From NCBI GenBank assembly GCA_900180385.1, contig FXLX01000001.1, positions 1 to 64,000 of the forward strand: DNA of 64,000 bases, written 5' to 3'. Source of the DNA: an uncultured Candidatus Thioglobus sp. GTDB taxonomy: Bacteria; Pseudomonadota; Gammaproteobacteria; PS1; Pseudothioglobaceae. Both the position numbers and the translations under genes were made by a program. Shown here piece after piece: positions 55,028 through 62,930 of the stretch. The number at the start of each line of letters is the position of its first letter. The stretch's first letter is position 1. The notes beneath the pieces were generated by a model, which searched no databases, was not told the DNA's origin, and saw nothing but the letters and a program-made list of their open reading frames with translations.

Positions 55028-55504
55028 CTACTGTGCAAACATCCTAGCTGAACCTTGCTGCATGAAGCTACCTTTAGACACTTCAATCAAAAGATCCCAA
55101 CGACCTTTAAGTGGCAGTTCAACCTCTACCTGATAACTACCATCACTCAATTTGATCATTGGCACTGAGAAGTCATGCTTCATTTCTAACGGTCGATAAA
55201 AATAAGCAATGGCATTCGCCTTGTTTAACCGTTTACCTTGTTTCGTACTAATGGCTTGATAAGTTTGCTTAGTTTCGTGAATGATCACTTCAGGTAGTTT
55301 TAATTCAAGCTTCCAGCCTTGTTGCTGTAATTTATCACGACTTTCCAGGGTTTTTCCATAACGCTCGCCGATCTCATAAGCATCAGCTACAACCATACCT
55401 GGATGCGTCTCAAGGGCTGTCATAATACGCCAAATTGTAGAGCTCACCAATATTAGAAATAACACCAGCATTAACATCATAATTGGAGATTTTTGTATAC
55501 TCAT
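55028..55504 (-). CDS. fixH: FixH-like cytochrome oxidase assembly protein
   Basis: 158 residues. One N-terminal membrane helix (about 10-28, MMLMLVLFLILVSSTIW) is followed by a periplasmic beta domain with AYFYRPLEMKHDFSVPMIKL and VEVELPLKGRWDLLIEV, the FixH signature. FixH is involved in cbb3 oxidase and copper-site maturation. It overlaps ccoG by four bases, and the stop is eight bases from the convergent znuC stop. Confidence 0.85.
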   Translation of the reverse strand: MSIQKSPIMMLMLVLFLILVSSTIWRIMTALETHPGMVVADAYEIGERYGKTLESRDKLQQQGWKLELKLPEVIIHETKQTYQAISTKQGKRLNKANAIAYFYRPLEMKHDFSVPMIKLSDGSYQVEVELPLKGRWDLLIEVSKGSFMQQGSARMFAQ

Positions 55505-56898
55505 CGCATGCTACCCGGAGTGAAGAAAGTGGTTTTATATTCTAATGTAGATTTGTCACTCCTAACCACAAAAGTTACCTCATGATTATCACCCACATTT
55601 TGCTCATAAGCAGATAAATATACAAAAATAGATTTCACATTACCAATTGGAATTGTCACCATACCTAACGGCTTATTAGGCTTAAGCTCTTTAATCTGAC
55701 TAATAACACTAATATCCACCTGCATATCTTTATCGGTTTTATTCATCACCTTTAATTCGTATTTGTTACGAATAGAGCCATCTGATAATTGAACAAATAG
55801 TGGTTGCCTGTCGTGTAATACCTTAAGATCCATAGAGGATAGCGTGCCCATACCATAACCCAACACAGTGATCGCAGCCACTAAAATGATGCTATAAACA
55901 ATCACTCTTGGACGTTTATAAATAGGTTCTGGTGTTCGATTAAACTCAAGCTCATCTAAGGAAGTGTAACGAATTAATCCTTTTGGTTTTCCAACTTTTT
56001 CCATCACTGCATCACAGGCATCAATACACAAGCCACAAGTAATACAGCCGTACTCTTGACCTTTACGGATATCAACACCTGTCGGACAAACAGTGACACA
56101 CTGATTACAATCAATACAATCACCATTACCTTCAACAAATTCACCACGTTTTAGCTTGCCGCGACTTTCACCGCGATAATGATCATAAGTTGGCATGATG
56201 GTTTGATTGTCAACCATAGCGCCCTGAATACGCGCATAAGGACAAACCCACATACACGATTGCTCACGCATAAATCCTGCAAACACATAGGCACCTGAAG
56301 CAATTGCCACCGTAATAGTTAGTGTTGTTGTGGTAATGTTGGCATTAAAATAATCTGCCCAAGTAACGCCAAAATACAACATCCATGTAACACCCGAGAA
56401 TAGGGCAATGGCAATCCAAATAACATGTTTAATGATTTTGAGTTTAAATTTGTTAAAGCCCATTGGGGCTTTATCTAACTTACGGCGCTTTGCAGGCGTA
56501 CCTTCAATTTTATTTTCTACCCAGGTAAAAATATCTGTCCAAATTGTTTGAAAGCAAAAATAACCACAAAATACTCGGCCAACAACGGTGGTTACAGCAG
56601 CCAATAAAATAGCTAAAAATAACAGCACCATGGTTAACATCCAAATATCTTGAGGGAAAATAGTGACATCAAATAGGTGATAACGTCTATTTTCCGTGTC
56701 AAACATAATGGCTTGCTTGCCATTCCACATCATATAAGGGCTGAGAAAAAATGGCGTCCAAAGAAGGATCGCTATCCACTTAAATTTACGAAATTTTCCA
56801 CCTATGCGCTTAGCATGAATAGTTTCATCACCTAAATTTTGAATCCACTGCTCATCCTCTTCATACAAATTTTCAATCTGAATTTTTTTATCGCTCAT
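55501..56898 (-). CDS. ccoG: Cytochrome c oxidase accessory protein CcoG (RdxA/FixG)
   Basis: 465 residues. About five membrane helices surround a NapH-like region with CGYFCFQTIWTDIF and CMWVCPYARIQ, followed by two [4Fe-4S] motifs CIDCNQCVTVCPTGVD and CITCGLCIDACD, and a C-terminal FixG Ig-like domain (about 360-465). CcoG reduces copper for cbb3 oxidase assembly. An FNR-type box lies at 56958-56971. ccoNOP itself is not in the window. Confidence 0.93.
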   Translation of the reverse strand: MSDKKIQIENLYEEDEQWIQNLGDETIHAKRIGGKFRKFKWIAILLWTPFFLSPYMMWNGKQAIMFDTENRRYHLFDVTIFPQDIWMLTMVLLFLAILLAAVTTVVGRVFCGYFCFQTIWTDIFTWVENKIEGTPAKRRKLDKAPMGFNKFKLKIIKHVIWIAIALFSGVTWMLYFGVTWADYFNANITTTTLTITVAIASGAYVFAGFMREQSCMWVCPYARIQGAMVDNQTIMPTYDHYRGESRGKLKRGEFVEGNGDCIDCNQCVTVCPTGVDIRKGQEYGCITCGLCIDACDAVMEKVGKPKGLIRYTSLDELEFNRTPEPIYKRPRVIVYSIILVAAITVLGYGMGTLSSMDLKVLHDRQPLFVQLSDGSIRNKYELKVMNKTDKDMQVDISVISQIKELKPNKPLGMVTIPIGNVKSIFVYLSAYEQNVGDNHEVTFVVRSDKSTLEYKTTFFTPGSMR

Positions 56899-56957
56899 CT
56901 CTCTTCACTTATATATTTGAAAACGTTGATATCATAACATTTTTCTTAATTTTTTTA

Positions 56958-56971
56958 TTGATCTAAGTCAA
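56958..56971 (-). promoter_or_regulatory. FNR/ANR-type box upstream of ccoG
   Basis: TTGATCTAAGTCAA matches the FNR/ANR consensus TTGAT-N4-ATCAA at nine of ten positions. It lies 60-73 bases before the ccoG ATG, where it can activate the ccoG-fixH transcript under low oxygen. Confidence 0.65.
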
Positions 56972-57106
56972 ATTAATTAAAGATACAGGTCATATTTTAT
57001 CGCTATTAAGCCTCTAAATGATGAAATAAACAAATAGCCGTAATCGGTGTTTTCAATTGCCTACTGGCTGTATTTATCGGCCAAGTGAATAATCAAAATA
57101 TGCATC

Positions 57107-57115
57107 TGATATAAT
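57107..57115 (+). promoter_or_regulatory. Extended -10 promoter of dapD
   Basis: TGATATAAT (TGn plus TATAAT at 57110-57115), 25 bases before the dapD ATG at 57141. No clear -35, which extended -10 promoters do not need. Confidence 0.55.
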
Positions 57116-57140
57116 GTCTATTTTTTTGATTAAACTAACC

Positions 57141-57956
57141 ATGAAAGATATTATCGAAGCTGCTTTTGAAGACAGAGCAAACATCAACCCACAAACTGTA
57201 ACAGCAGAAGTAAAGCAAGCAATTAACGAAGCCATTCGCATGCTTGATTCAGGTGAAGCTCGTGTTGCCGAGCAACGTGGCATTGGCGACTGGGTAGTAA
57301 ATGAATGGCTTAAAAAAGCAGTTTTATTATCTTTCAGAATTAAAGACAACACGCCAATGCAAGGCGGCTTTACTCAATATTACGATAAAGTGGATTCTAA
57401 ATTTGCTGACATGACAGCAGATGAATTTAAAGCAACTGGTGTTCGCGTTGTGCCACCAGCAACTGCACGTCGTGGATCATACATTGCAAAAGATACTGTA
57501 TTAATGCCTTCTTACATTAATATCGGTGCTTATGTTGATTCTGGCACCATGGTTGATACTTGGTCAACAGTTGGCTCATGCGCACAAATTGGTAAAAACG
57601 TTCATCTTTCAGGTGGTGTTGGTATCGGTGGCGTATTAGAGCCATTACAGGCAAGTCCTACTATTATCGAAGATAACTGCTTTATCGGTGCACGCTCTGA
57701 AGTAGTGGAAGGCGTTATTGTTGAAGAGGGTGCAGTGATTTCTATGGGTGTTTACATTGGCCAATCAACCAAGATCTTAAATCGTGAAACTGGCGAAATT
57801 ACTTATGGTCGTATTCCAGCGGGTTCAGTGGTGGTATCGGGCAGCATACCTTCTAAAGATGGTAGCCACTCACTTTACTGTGCAGTCATCGTTAAACAAG
57901 TAGACGCAAAAACTCGCTCTAAAGTAGGTATTAATGAATTACTAAGAGGAATCTAG
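57141..57956 (+). CDS. dapD: Tetrahydrodipicolinate N-succinyltransferase
   Basis: 271 residues from ATG 57141 ([17 protein letters not shown]); an upstream in-frame ATG lies at or inside the promoter. The left-handed beta-helix carries hexapeptide repeats, with the substrate segment [20 protein letters not shown] and [14 protein letters not shown]. It succinylates tetrahydrodipicolinate in DAP/lysine synthesis, the pathway of lysA in this window. A strong terminator follows. Confidence 0.95.
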   Translation: MKDIIEAAFEDRANINPQTVTAEVKQAINEAIRMLDSGEARVAEQRGIGDWVVNEWLKKAVLLSFRIKDNTPMQGGFTQYYDKVDSKFADMTADEFKATGVRVVPPATARRGSYIAKDTVLMPSYINIGAYVDSGTMVDTWSTVGSCAQIGKNVHLSGGVGIGGVLEPLQASPTIIEDNCFIGARSEVVEGVIVEEGAVISMGVYIGQSTKILNRETGEITYGRIPAGSVVVSGSIPSKDGSHSLYCAVIVKQVDAKTRSKVGINELLRGI

Positions 57957-57971
57957 TCTTTTTCTAAACGT

Positions 57972-58001
57972 AAAAAAGCCCGCCATATGGCGGGCTTTTT
58001 A
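57972..58001. terminator. Bidirectional terminator after dapD
   Basis: Stem AAAAAGCCCGCC/GGCGGGCTTTTT around ATAT, T-rich on both strands. On the minus strand it would end a transcript from the promoter at 58178-58206. Confidence 0.9.
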
Positions 58002-58021
58002 TTGAGCAACGCTGTTATTTA

Positions 58022-58117
58022 TTACTTATTAAAGATTGTATATAACAAAGCTACAGAAACCAAACTAACAAGGTTTGCAACGCCAAGCTGGGTGATAATC
58101 GCTGTTAATGAACCAAT
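58022..58117 (-). CDS. Candidate hydrophobic micropeptide, 31 aa, possible ATT start
   Basis: The minus-strand frame from ATT 58117 to TAA 58022 encodes 31 mostly hydrophobic residues (IGSLTAIITQLGVANLVSLV, then a short membrane-type end ...YTIFNK), a single transmembrane helix. AGGGGAG lies 5 bases before the ATT, but the only ATG there (58122) opens a 5-codon frame, MLLVH. Either a rare ATT start is used or one base was lost after the ATG. A promoter with an FNR-type box lies upstream and the dapD terminator downstream, so the unit looks self-contained. Confidence 0.35.
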   Translation of the reverse strand: MGSLTAIITQLGVANLVSLVSVALLYTIFNK

Positions 58118-58177
58118 AACATCTCCCCTCTTTAGTTATTATTTATGATAATTCAACACCTTTGTCGAATTAGTAAT

Positions 58178-58206
58178 AATTTAGAGTGTTTATTGATTTA
58201 TGTCAA
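58178..58206 (-). promoter_or_regulatory. Promoter with FNR/ANR-type box for the micropeptide transcript
   Basis: Minus-strand TTGACA (58206-58201), 17-bp spacer, TAAATT (58183-58178). The box TTGATTTATGTCAA at 58193-58206 matches the FNR consensus at nine of ten positions and overlaps the -35. At this position FNR could repress; activation would require a start near 58158. Confidence 0.5.
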
Positions 58207-58280
58207 GTTTTTTGTGAAGAAAAAGCGAAATAAGTTGTATTTTCGCCACTAAATATTGAAAAAATGAGAATTTTTATCAG

Positions 58281-59132
58281 CTACAGCCCAAGCCCTGTAA
58301 CAGATAATGTAATTCCGATAAAAATAACCAGTCCAATATAATTATTATGCAAAAAAGCCTTAAAACAAGCTGTTTTTTCTCGCTTTCTGATTAAAATTTG
58401 ATGATAAATCATTAAAATTGACGCTAAAAGTACCGAAATATCAAAAATATCGGTCATTTTGAAAATTTCCGATATTTTTAAAAAAACCAATATTAATCCA
58501 ATTTGCAATGCAGCAAGAATCAATCGATCGTATTTTGCAAATAATACGGCAGTTGATTTAACCCCAATTTTAATATCTTCTTCTCGATCAGCCATGGCGT
58601 ACATGGTGTCATAAATTACCGTCCAAATAACAGTGGCTACAAAAATCCACCAAGCTGAAGTTGGCACAAAATTATTGGTTGCTGCAAAGGACATTGGCAC
58701 ACTCATGGCAAAAGCAGCACCTAGTACAAATTGAGGTAGGTGTGTCCAACGCTTGGTAAATGGGTATAGTGCCGCTAGAAAAACTGCCACAATCGCTAAT
58801 TGTACTGTCAATACATTAGTTAACAATACTAATCCAAATGCGATAATAATTAAACCAGTAAAAACTTTTAATGCCTGAGTGGCTGAAATTTCACCTGAAA
58901 TAATTGGACGATGTTGAGTGCGCTGAACGAATTGATCAATGTGTCGATCTGCATAATCATTAATGACACAGCCTGCTGAGCGCATCAATACAACACCCAA
59001 AATAAATATAACTAACAACTCTATTTTAGGCCAGCCATCAGCTGCTAAAAACAATGCCCACAAGGTTGGCCACAATAATAAATAAATTCCAACTGGTTTA
59101 TCTAGGCGCATTAAACGAGCATAGACATTCAT
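58281..59132 (-). CDS. ubiA: 4-hydroxybenzoate octaprenyltransferase
   Basis: 283 residues with about eight to nine membrane helices. Both Asp-rich motifs are present: NDYADRHIDQFVQRT near residue 58 and DREEDIKIGVKST near residue 182. It prenylates 4-hydroxybenzoate in ubiquinone synthesis. Its start overlaps the rluC stop by four bases. A 50-base gap separates its stop from further intergenic sequence. Confidence 0.93.
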   Translation of the reverse strand: MNVYARLMRLDKPVGIYLLLWPTLWALFLAADGWPKIELLVIFILGVVLMRSAGCVINDYADRHIDQFVQRTQHRPIISGEISATQALKVFTGLIIIAFGLVLLTNVLTVQLAIVAVFLAALYPFTKRWTHLPQFVLGAAFAMSVPMSFAATNNFVPTSAWWIFVATVIWTVIYDTMYAMADREEDIKIGVKSTAVLFAKYDRLILAALQIGLILVFLKISEIFKMTDIFDISVLLASILMIYHQILIRKREKTACFKAFLHNNYIGLVIFIGITLSVTGLGL

Positions 59133-60040
59133 AACTTATCTAAGAAATCTTGTAATTCAACTGATAATGGCGCTTGAGCTTTTTGAATATCACCCGTCAT
59201 TGGGTTGGTAAAAGTTAATTGATGTGCATGTAAAAATAAACGCTTAAGACCTCTAAATTTAACCTGACGATCAAACTCTTTGTCACCATATTTATCATCA
59301 CAAGCAATTGCATGCTGCGCATATTTGGCGTGTGCTCGGATTTGATGAGTTCGACCTGTTTCAATTGTTACTTCTACTAATGAAGCAGAAAAGTCATCTT
59401 TACTGAAGTTCTTCAACGGTTGAAAATAACTAACCGAGTGCTTGCCCTTACTGTCAACCACTGCGTATCTTGAGTTTTGATGTAGGGGTGCGTCAATTGT
59501 ATGACGTTTTTTTGACCAAACGCCTTTAACCAGAGCGGTATAGCGTTTTTCCATTTCATGCTTATTTAGCTGTTCGTGTAAGTTTTTAAGCACGCTGCGT
59601 TTTTTTGCAATCAACAATACGCCAGACGTCGCACGGTCAAGCCTGTGAACTAATTCAATTGGCTCTTTGTAAACCGATCTTAATACCTCGATCACACCAA
59701 TATCCACGCCACTACCACTATGTACCGCAATACCACTTGGTTTATTGATAATCAACAGACCTTTGTCCTCATAGATAATAGAATCCAGTAATATTTTCTT
59801 TAAACTATCTGAGACATGAACTGATTTTTTCTCATTGACTGTGATAGGTGGAATGCGCACAATGTCATCCTGCATGAGCTTGTAATCGGCTTTTTTTCTG
59901 CCTTTATTGACACGCACCTCGCCTTTTCGAATAACCCGATATATGTGCGATTTAGGTACACCCTTAAGAATCTTAACCAGATAGTTATCAAGGCGCTGAC
60001 CCTGAGAAAATTCATCAATTGTTTGGAATGTAACTGCCAT
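59129..60040 (-). CDS. rluC: 23S rRNA pseudouridine synthase RluC
   Basis: 303 residues. An S4 RNA-binding domain (about 15-80, GQRLDNYLVKIL) is followed by the RluA-type catalytic domain with the active Asp in ELVHRLDRATSGVLLIAKK near residue 132 and the RTHQIRAHAKYAQHAIACDDKYGD segment. It modifies U955/U2504/U2580 in E. coli. The start is one base from the tatD stop, within a tight operon. Confidence 0.9.
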   Translation of the reverse strand: MAVTFQTIDEFSQGQRLDNYLVKILKGVPKSHIYRVIRKGEVRVNKGRKKADYKLMQDDIVRIPPITVNEKKSVHVSDSLKKILLDSIIYEDKGLLIINKPSGIAVHSGSGVDIGVIEVLRSVYKEPIELVHRLDRATSGVLLIAKKRSVLKNLHEQLNKHEMEKRYTALVKGVWSKKRHTIDAPLHQNSRYAVVDSKGKHSVSYFQPLKNFSKDDFSASLVEVTIETGRTHQIRAHAKYAQHAIACDDKYGDKEFDRQVKFRGLKRLFLHAHQLTFTNPMTGDIQKAQAPLSVELQDFLDKL

Positions 60041-60813
60041 TAGCTTGAGAAAAATAAACGGTTAAAATTTTGTGTTGTAACGTCGGCGATTTGATCAATA
60101 CTCACCCCTCTGATTTCAGCCAGTTTTTCTGCCACATAATAGGTATAAGCAGGTGAGTTTGGTCTACCTCTATTTGGCACTGGGGTTAAGTATGGAGAAT
60201 CTGTCTCAACCAATAAACGATCCGCTGGTACTTTTTTAGCCACTTCCCTTAGTGCCTCTGCACTTTTAAAAGTAACAATGCCAGAAAATGAAATATAAAA
60301 TCCAAGATCCAAGGCGGCTTTAGCTGTCTCCCAGTCTTCTGAAAAACAATGCATAACACCCGCATTGACTTTTTCTTCAGTCATAATTTTAATGGTATCT
60401 TCTTTGGCGTTACGCGTATGAATAATCATCGGCTTATCTGATTGGTTAGATGCAGCAATATGGCGTCTAAAACGATCTCTTTGCCAGTCAGCAGATTCTT
60501 TTTCTACGTGAAAATAATCAAGTCCAGTTTCTCCAATAGCAATGATTTTATCGTCATCTGCCAGTGCCAGTAATTCTTCTACACTAGGATCTCGCCCCTC
60601 TTGCTCAACTGGGTGCACACCTACAGAGGCGTAGATTTGATCGTGGCATCTAGCCAAAGATAAAACATCATCAAAATGCTCTAGGTCAATACAAACACAT
60701 AAAAATTGTTTAACGGATAGTGTTTTCGCGTGTGCAAGCATTGTCTCAATACTGCCACCAAATTGAGTTAGATCAACCCTGTCAATATGACAATGTGAAT
60801 CAATAATTTTCAA
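60040..60813 (-). CDS. tatD: TatD family metal-dependent DNase (YcfH-like)
   Basis: 257 residues, amidohydrolase TIM barrel. Metal ligands: IDSHCHID at the N-terminus, AIGETGLDYF near residue 95 (Glu), PMIIHTRNAKED near residue 130 (His), MHCFSEDW near 153 (His) and LVETDSPYLTPVP near 205 (Asp). Members show 3'-5' exonuclease or DNase activity; the cellular role is not fully settled. Confidence 0.9.
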   Translation of the reverse strand: MKIIDSHCHIDRVDLTQFGGSIETMLAHAKTLSVKQFLCVCIDLEHFDDVLSLARCHDQIYASVGVHPVEQEGRDPSVEELLALADDDKIIAIGETGLDYFHVEKESADWQRDRFRRHIAASNQSDKPMIIHTRNAKEDTIKIMTEEKVNAGVMHCFSEDWETAKAALDLGFYISFSGIVTFKSAEALREVAKKVPADRLLVETDSPYLTPVPNRGRPNSPAYTYYVAEKLAEIRGVSIDQIADVTTQNFNRLFFSS

Positions 60814-60816
60814 AAG

Positions 60817-61125
60817 CTAAAAAATCCACGCCAATAAAAACCAAATAATAACAAAAAACAGTAAAAATCCAATCAGTAAGAATTGCAACTCACCTAATAG
60901 TCCATCACCCGAGGCAATGGTAAAGACAATCATCAGTACCACTGTTATAAAAAATGAAATAATAGCCGCTTCTTTAACGCCTAAACCAGGCTCTAAATGT
61001 GTGCTAAAAATATCAACCAGCGCAGGAAAAAGTAGCGCCATTGATACACTCAATACAGCAACCAGCAAAATTAGTGCAATGGCTATTTTTCTAGATTCAT
61101 TTTTATCATTAGCGTCGATACTCAT
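60817..61125 (-). CDS. Hypothetical small membrane protein
   Basis: 102 residues with a polar N-terminal part (about 1-13) and three hydrophobic segments at about 14-34, 50-68 and 78-102, ending WFLLAWIF. No family recognised. It lies between tatD and the PH-domain gene on the same strand with short gaps (3 and 6 bases), so it belongs to the same operon. Confidence 0.65.
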   Translation of the reverse strand: MSIDANDKNESRKIAIALILLVAVLSVSMALLFPALVDIFSTHLEPGLGVKEAAIISFFITVVLMIVFTIASGDGLLGELQFLLIGFLLFFVIIWFLLAWIF

Positions 61126-61131
61126 TTGTAT

Positions 61132-61494
61132 TTAGTTAATATACTCTCTAATTTTGTTTGGATTTGGCATGCCCACTGCAACAATTTCTGGGCTATCACC
61201 CGCCGTATAAAGCTCTACTGTGCCGGTACCAAATATTCTATTAGAAAATGATTGCTTAACTTTAACCGTTCTAACGCTGTCAATTTTAATCTCTGAACGC
61301 TCTTTACTTAATAAACCCTGCTCAAAAAGAATATCTGCCTCAGTAACGGTTAATTTGGCTGCTTTATTTTGCAAATGCCATATCAGAAAAATAATCAAAC
61401 CAATGCCAAAAGCAGGTACTAATATTAAGGCTAAGATAAATTTAAAAGGGCTATTTTTGAACATAACTGGATGTTCTGAATAAAGTGTTTTCAT
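61132..61494 (-). CDS. Bacterial PH-domain (bPH2) membrane protein
   Basis: 120 residues. One or two membrane helices (about 17-40, FKFILALILVPAFGIGLIIF) are followed by a bPH2-type domain: LTVTEADILFEQGLLSKERSEI and RIFGTGTVELYTAG. Small members of this type are common in membranes; function unknown. It ends six bases before the 102-aa gene, consistent with one operon. Confidence 0.78.
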   Translation of the reverse strand: MKTLYSEHPVMFKNSPFKFILALILVPAFGIGLIIFLIWHLQNKAAKLTVTEADILFEQGLLSKERSEIKIDSVRTVKVKQSFSNRIFGTGTVELYTAGDSPEIVAVGMPNPNKIREYIN

Positions 61495-61497
61495 GAT

Positions 61498-62325
61498 TTA
61501 GAATCCAAAGTTTTTAAGTAGGTCTTGCGCTTTATCTTTTAGTTTGTCGTCAAATGCGTTTTTAAGTTTTTCTTTGGCAGTATCTTTAAGACTGCCCAGC
61601 CCTTCATTAACACTGTCTAAGTTGACCTTATTTTGTAAATTTTCTACACCCAGTTTGTTACCTATTTTACGCATTAAGGTTTCTTTAATTTTTTTCTTAC
61701 CGGCTTCAATGCCTTGTTTTTCTAATGCTTTTTTCAAATTACTTAGAATTTCTTGGGCGACCTCTTTACCAATTTTGTCCATTTCAACGCCTGAATTTCC
61801 ACCAAAATGACTGACTGAAATGTTAGGCACCTTTAATGTAGTTCTAAGCCAATCTGTGTCAATTTTAAGTGAAATATTGTTGACCTCAAGGCGTTTAATT
61901 TTAATCCGCTGAGCGCTACTGTCACTGGACTCGGTAGCTTTTGTGCTGATTTTATCTAGATTATCAATTAAAGTTGACAGATTAACCTGGGTAGAATTTT
62001 GCTCTAAAACAAACTCTAATCCATCGAATTTAACCTTATTTATTACGATTAAATCATCGCTAATATCGCCCATTTCTAAAGAAAAATGATTTAACGAAAG
62101 AGCATTTTTGTTATTAAAACTAGGCGGGTTTTGCACTTCAACAAAATCAATGCTTAATGTTTTGTCTAAAAAACTACTCTCAAGTTGGCTGATTTTAACC
62201 GGTGTTTTGAGTAAGTTTTTTACATAATCTTGTGCATAATCTTTGGCCACACCGTCAAATAAAAATGTGATTGCGAACACAGCTATTATCACCAAAGTTA
62301 ACAGTCCGTAAATTATTTTTTTCAT
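61498..62325 (-). CDS. AsmA-like periplasmic membrane-anchored protein
   Basis: 275 residues. An N-terminal membrane helix (about 4-22) precedes a region with VKNLLKTPVKISQLES and DFVEVQNPP, reminiscent of the N-terminal part of AsmA/TamB-type lipid-transfer proteins. The C-terminal third (about 185-275) is Lys-rich and helical, with repeated KLK and K-L-x-N units, unlike classic AsmA. It overlaps rsmG by four bases. The family call is tentative. Confidence 0.6.
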   Translation of the reverse strand: MKKIIYGLLTLVIIAVFAITFLFDGVAKDYAQDYVKNLLKTPVKISQLESSFLDKTLSIDFVEVQNPPSFNNKNALSLNHFSLEMGDISDDLIVINKVKFDGLEFVLEQNSTQVNLSTLIDNLDKISTKATESSDSSAQRIKIKRLEVNNISLKIDTDWLRTTLKVPNISVSHFGGNSGVEMDKIGKEVAQEILSNLKKALEKQGIEAGKKKIKETLMRKIGNKLGVENLQNKVNLDSVNEGLGSLKDTAKEKLKNAFDDKLKDKAQDLLKNFGF

Positions 62326-62930
62326 TGTTTTTTCCTTATTTCAATTAAAAATCGCCTGCCTAGAGAGCTAGGCGCATTGAGCGCATGTTGTTGCATATTT
62401 ATTGATAAATTTTCTTGCGCTATATTAGCACCTTTCATTAACAAATATACGCCATTATCACATAATAAGTGCTGAGTAAGTTTTAAGGTTTTATCCACTT
62501 CTGCAAAAGCTCTTGAGGTAATTTGGCTAAAGCACTGTTCTGGCTGGTAGTCTTCAACTCTCTGATTAACCACAGTTAAATTTTTAAGGCGTAATTGGGT
62601 TTTAACGTATTGCATAAATCGGCATTTTTTACCCACTGTATCCAGTACCGTAACGGGCAATTCGGGCTGCATAATACTAATGACGATACCTGGCAGGCCT
62701 GCGCCCGAGCCAACATCCAACAAAGCGCCTGATTTAATATAAGACACCACCAATAAACTATCAAGCAAATGTTTTTTAACACCCTCTTCAAGGTTTCGAA
62801 TTGCACTCAAATTATAAGTTTTATTCCACTTCATAATTAACTGAAGATATTGCAACAACTTAGTGCATTGAGCTTCATTAAGCTCAATGCCCATTTCTTG
62901 TGCGCCTTGTTGTAACAATTTTTCGATCAT
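62322..62930 (-). CDS. rsmG: 16S rRNA (guanine-527-N7)-methyltransferase RsmG
   Basis: 202 residues. The SAM-binding site is [20 protein letters not shown] near residue 70, [15 protein letters not shown] near 95, and the NAQ/R-type [11 protein letters not shown] near 135. It methylates G527 in 16S rRNA. It overlaps the mnmG stop by four bases; mnmG-rsmG pairing is widespread in bacteria, which supports the call. Confidence 0.95.
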   Translation of the reverse strand: MIEKLLQQGAQEMGIELNEAQCTKLLQYLQLIMKWNKTYNLSAIRNLEEGVKKHLLDSLLVVSYIKSGALLDVGSGAGLPGIVISIMQPELPVTVLDTVGKKCRFMQYVKTQLRLKNLTVVNQRVEDYQPEQCFSQITSRAFAEVDKTLKLTQHLLCDNGVYLLMKGANIAQENLSINMQQHALNAPSSLGRRFLIEIRKKQ

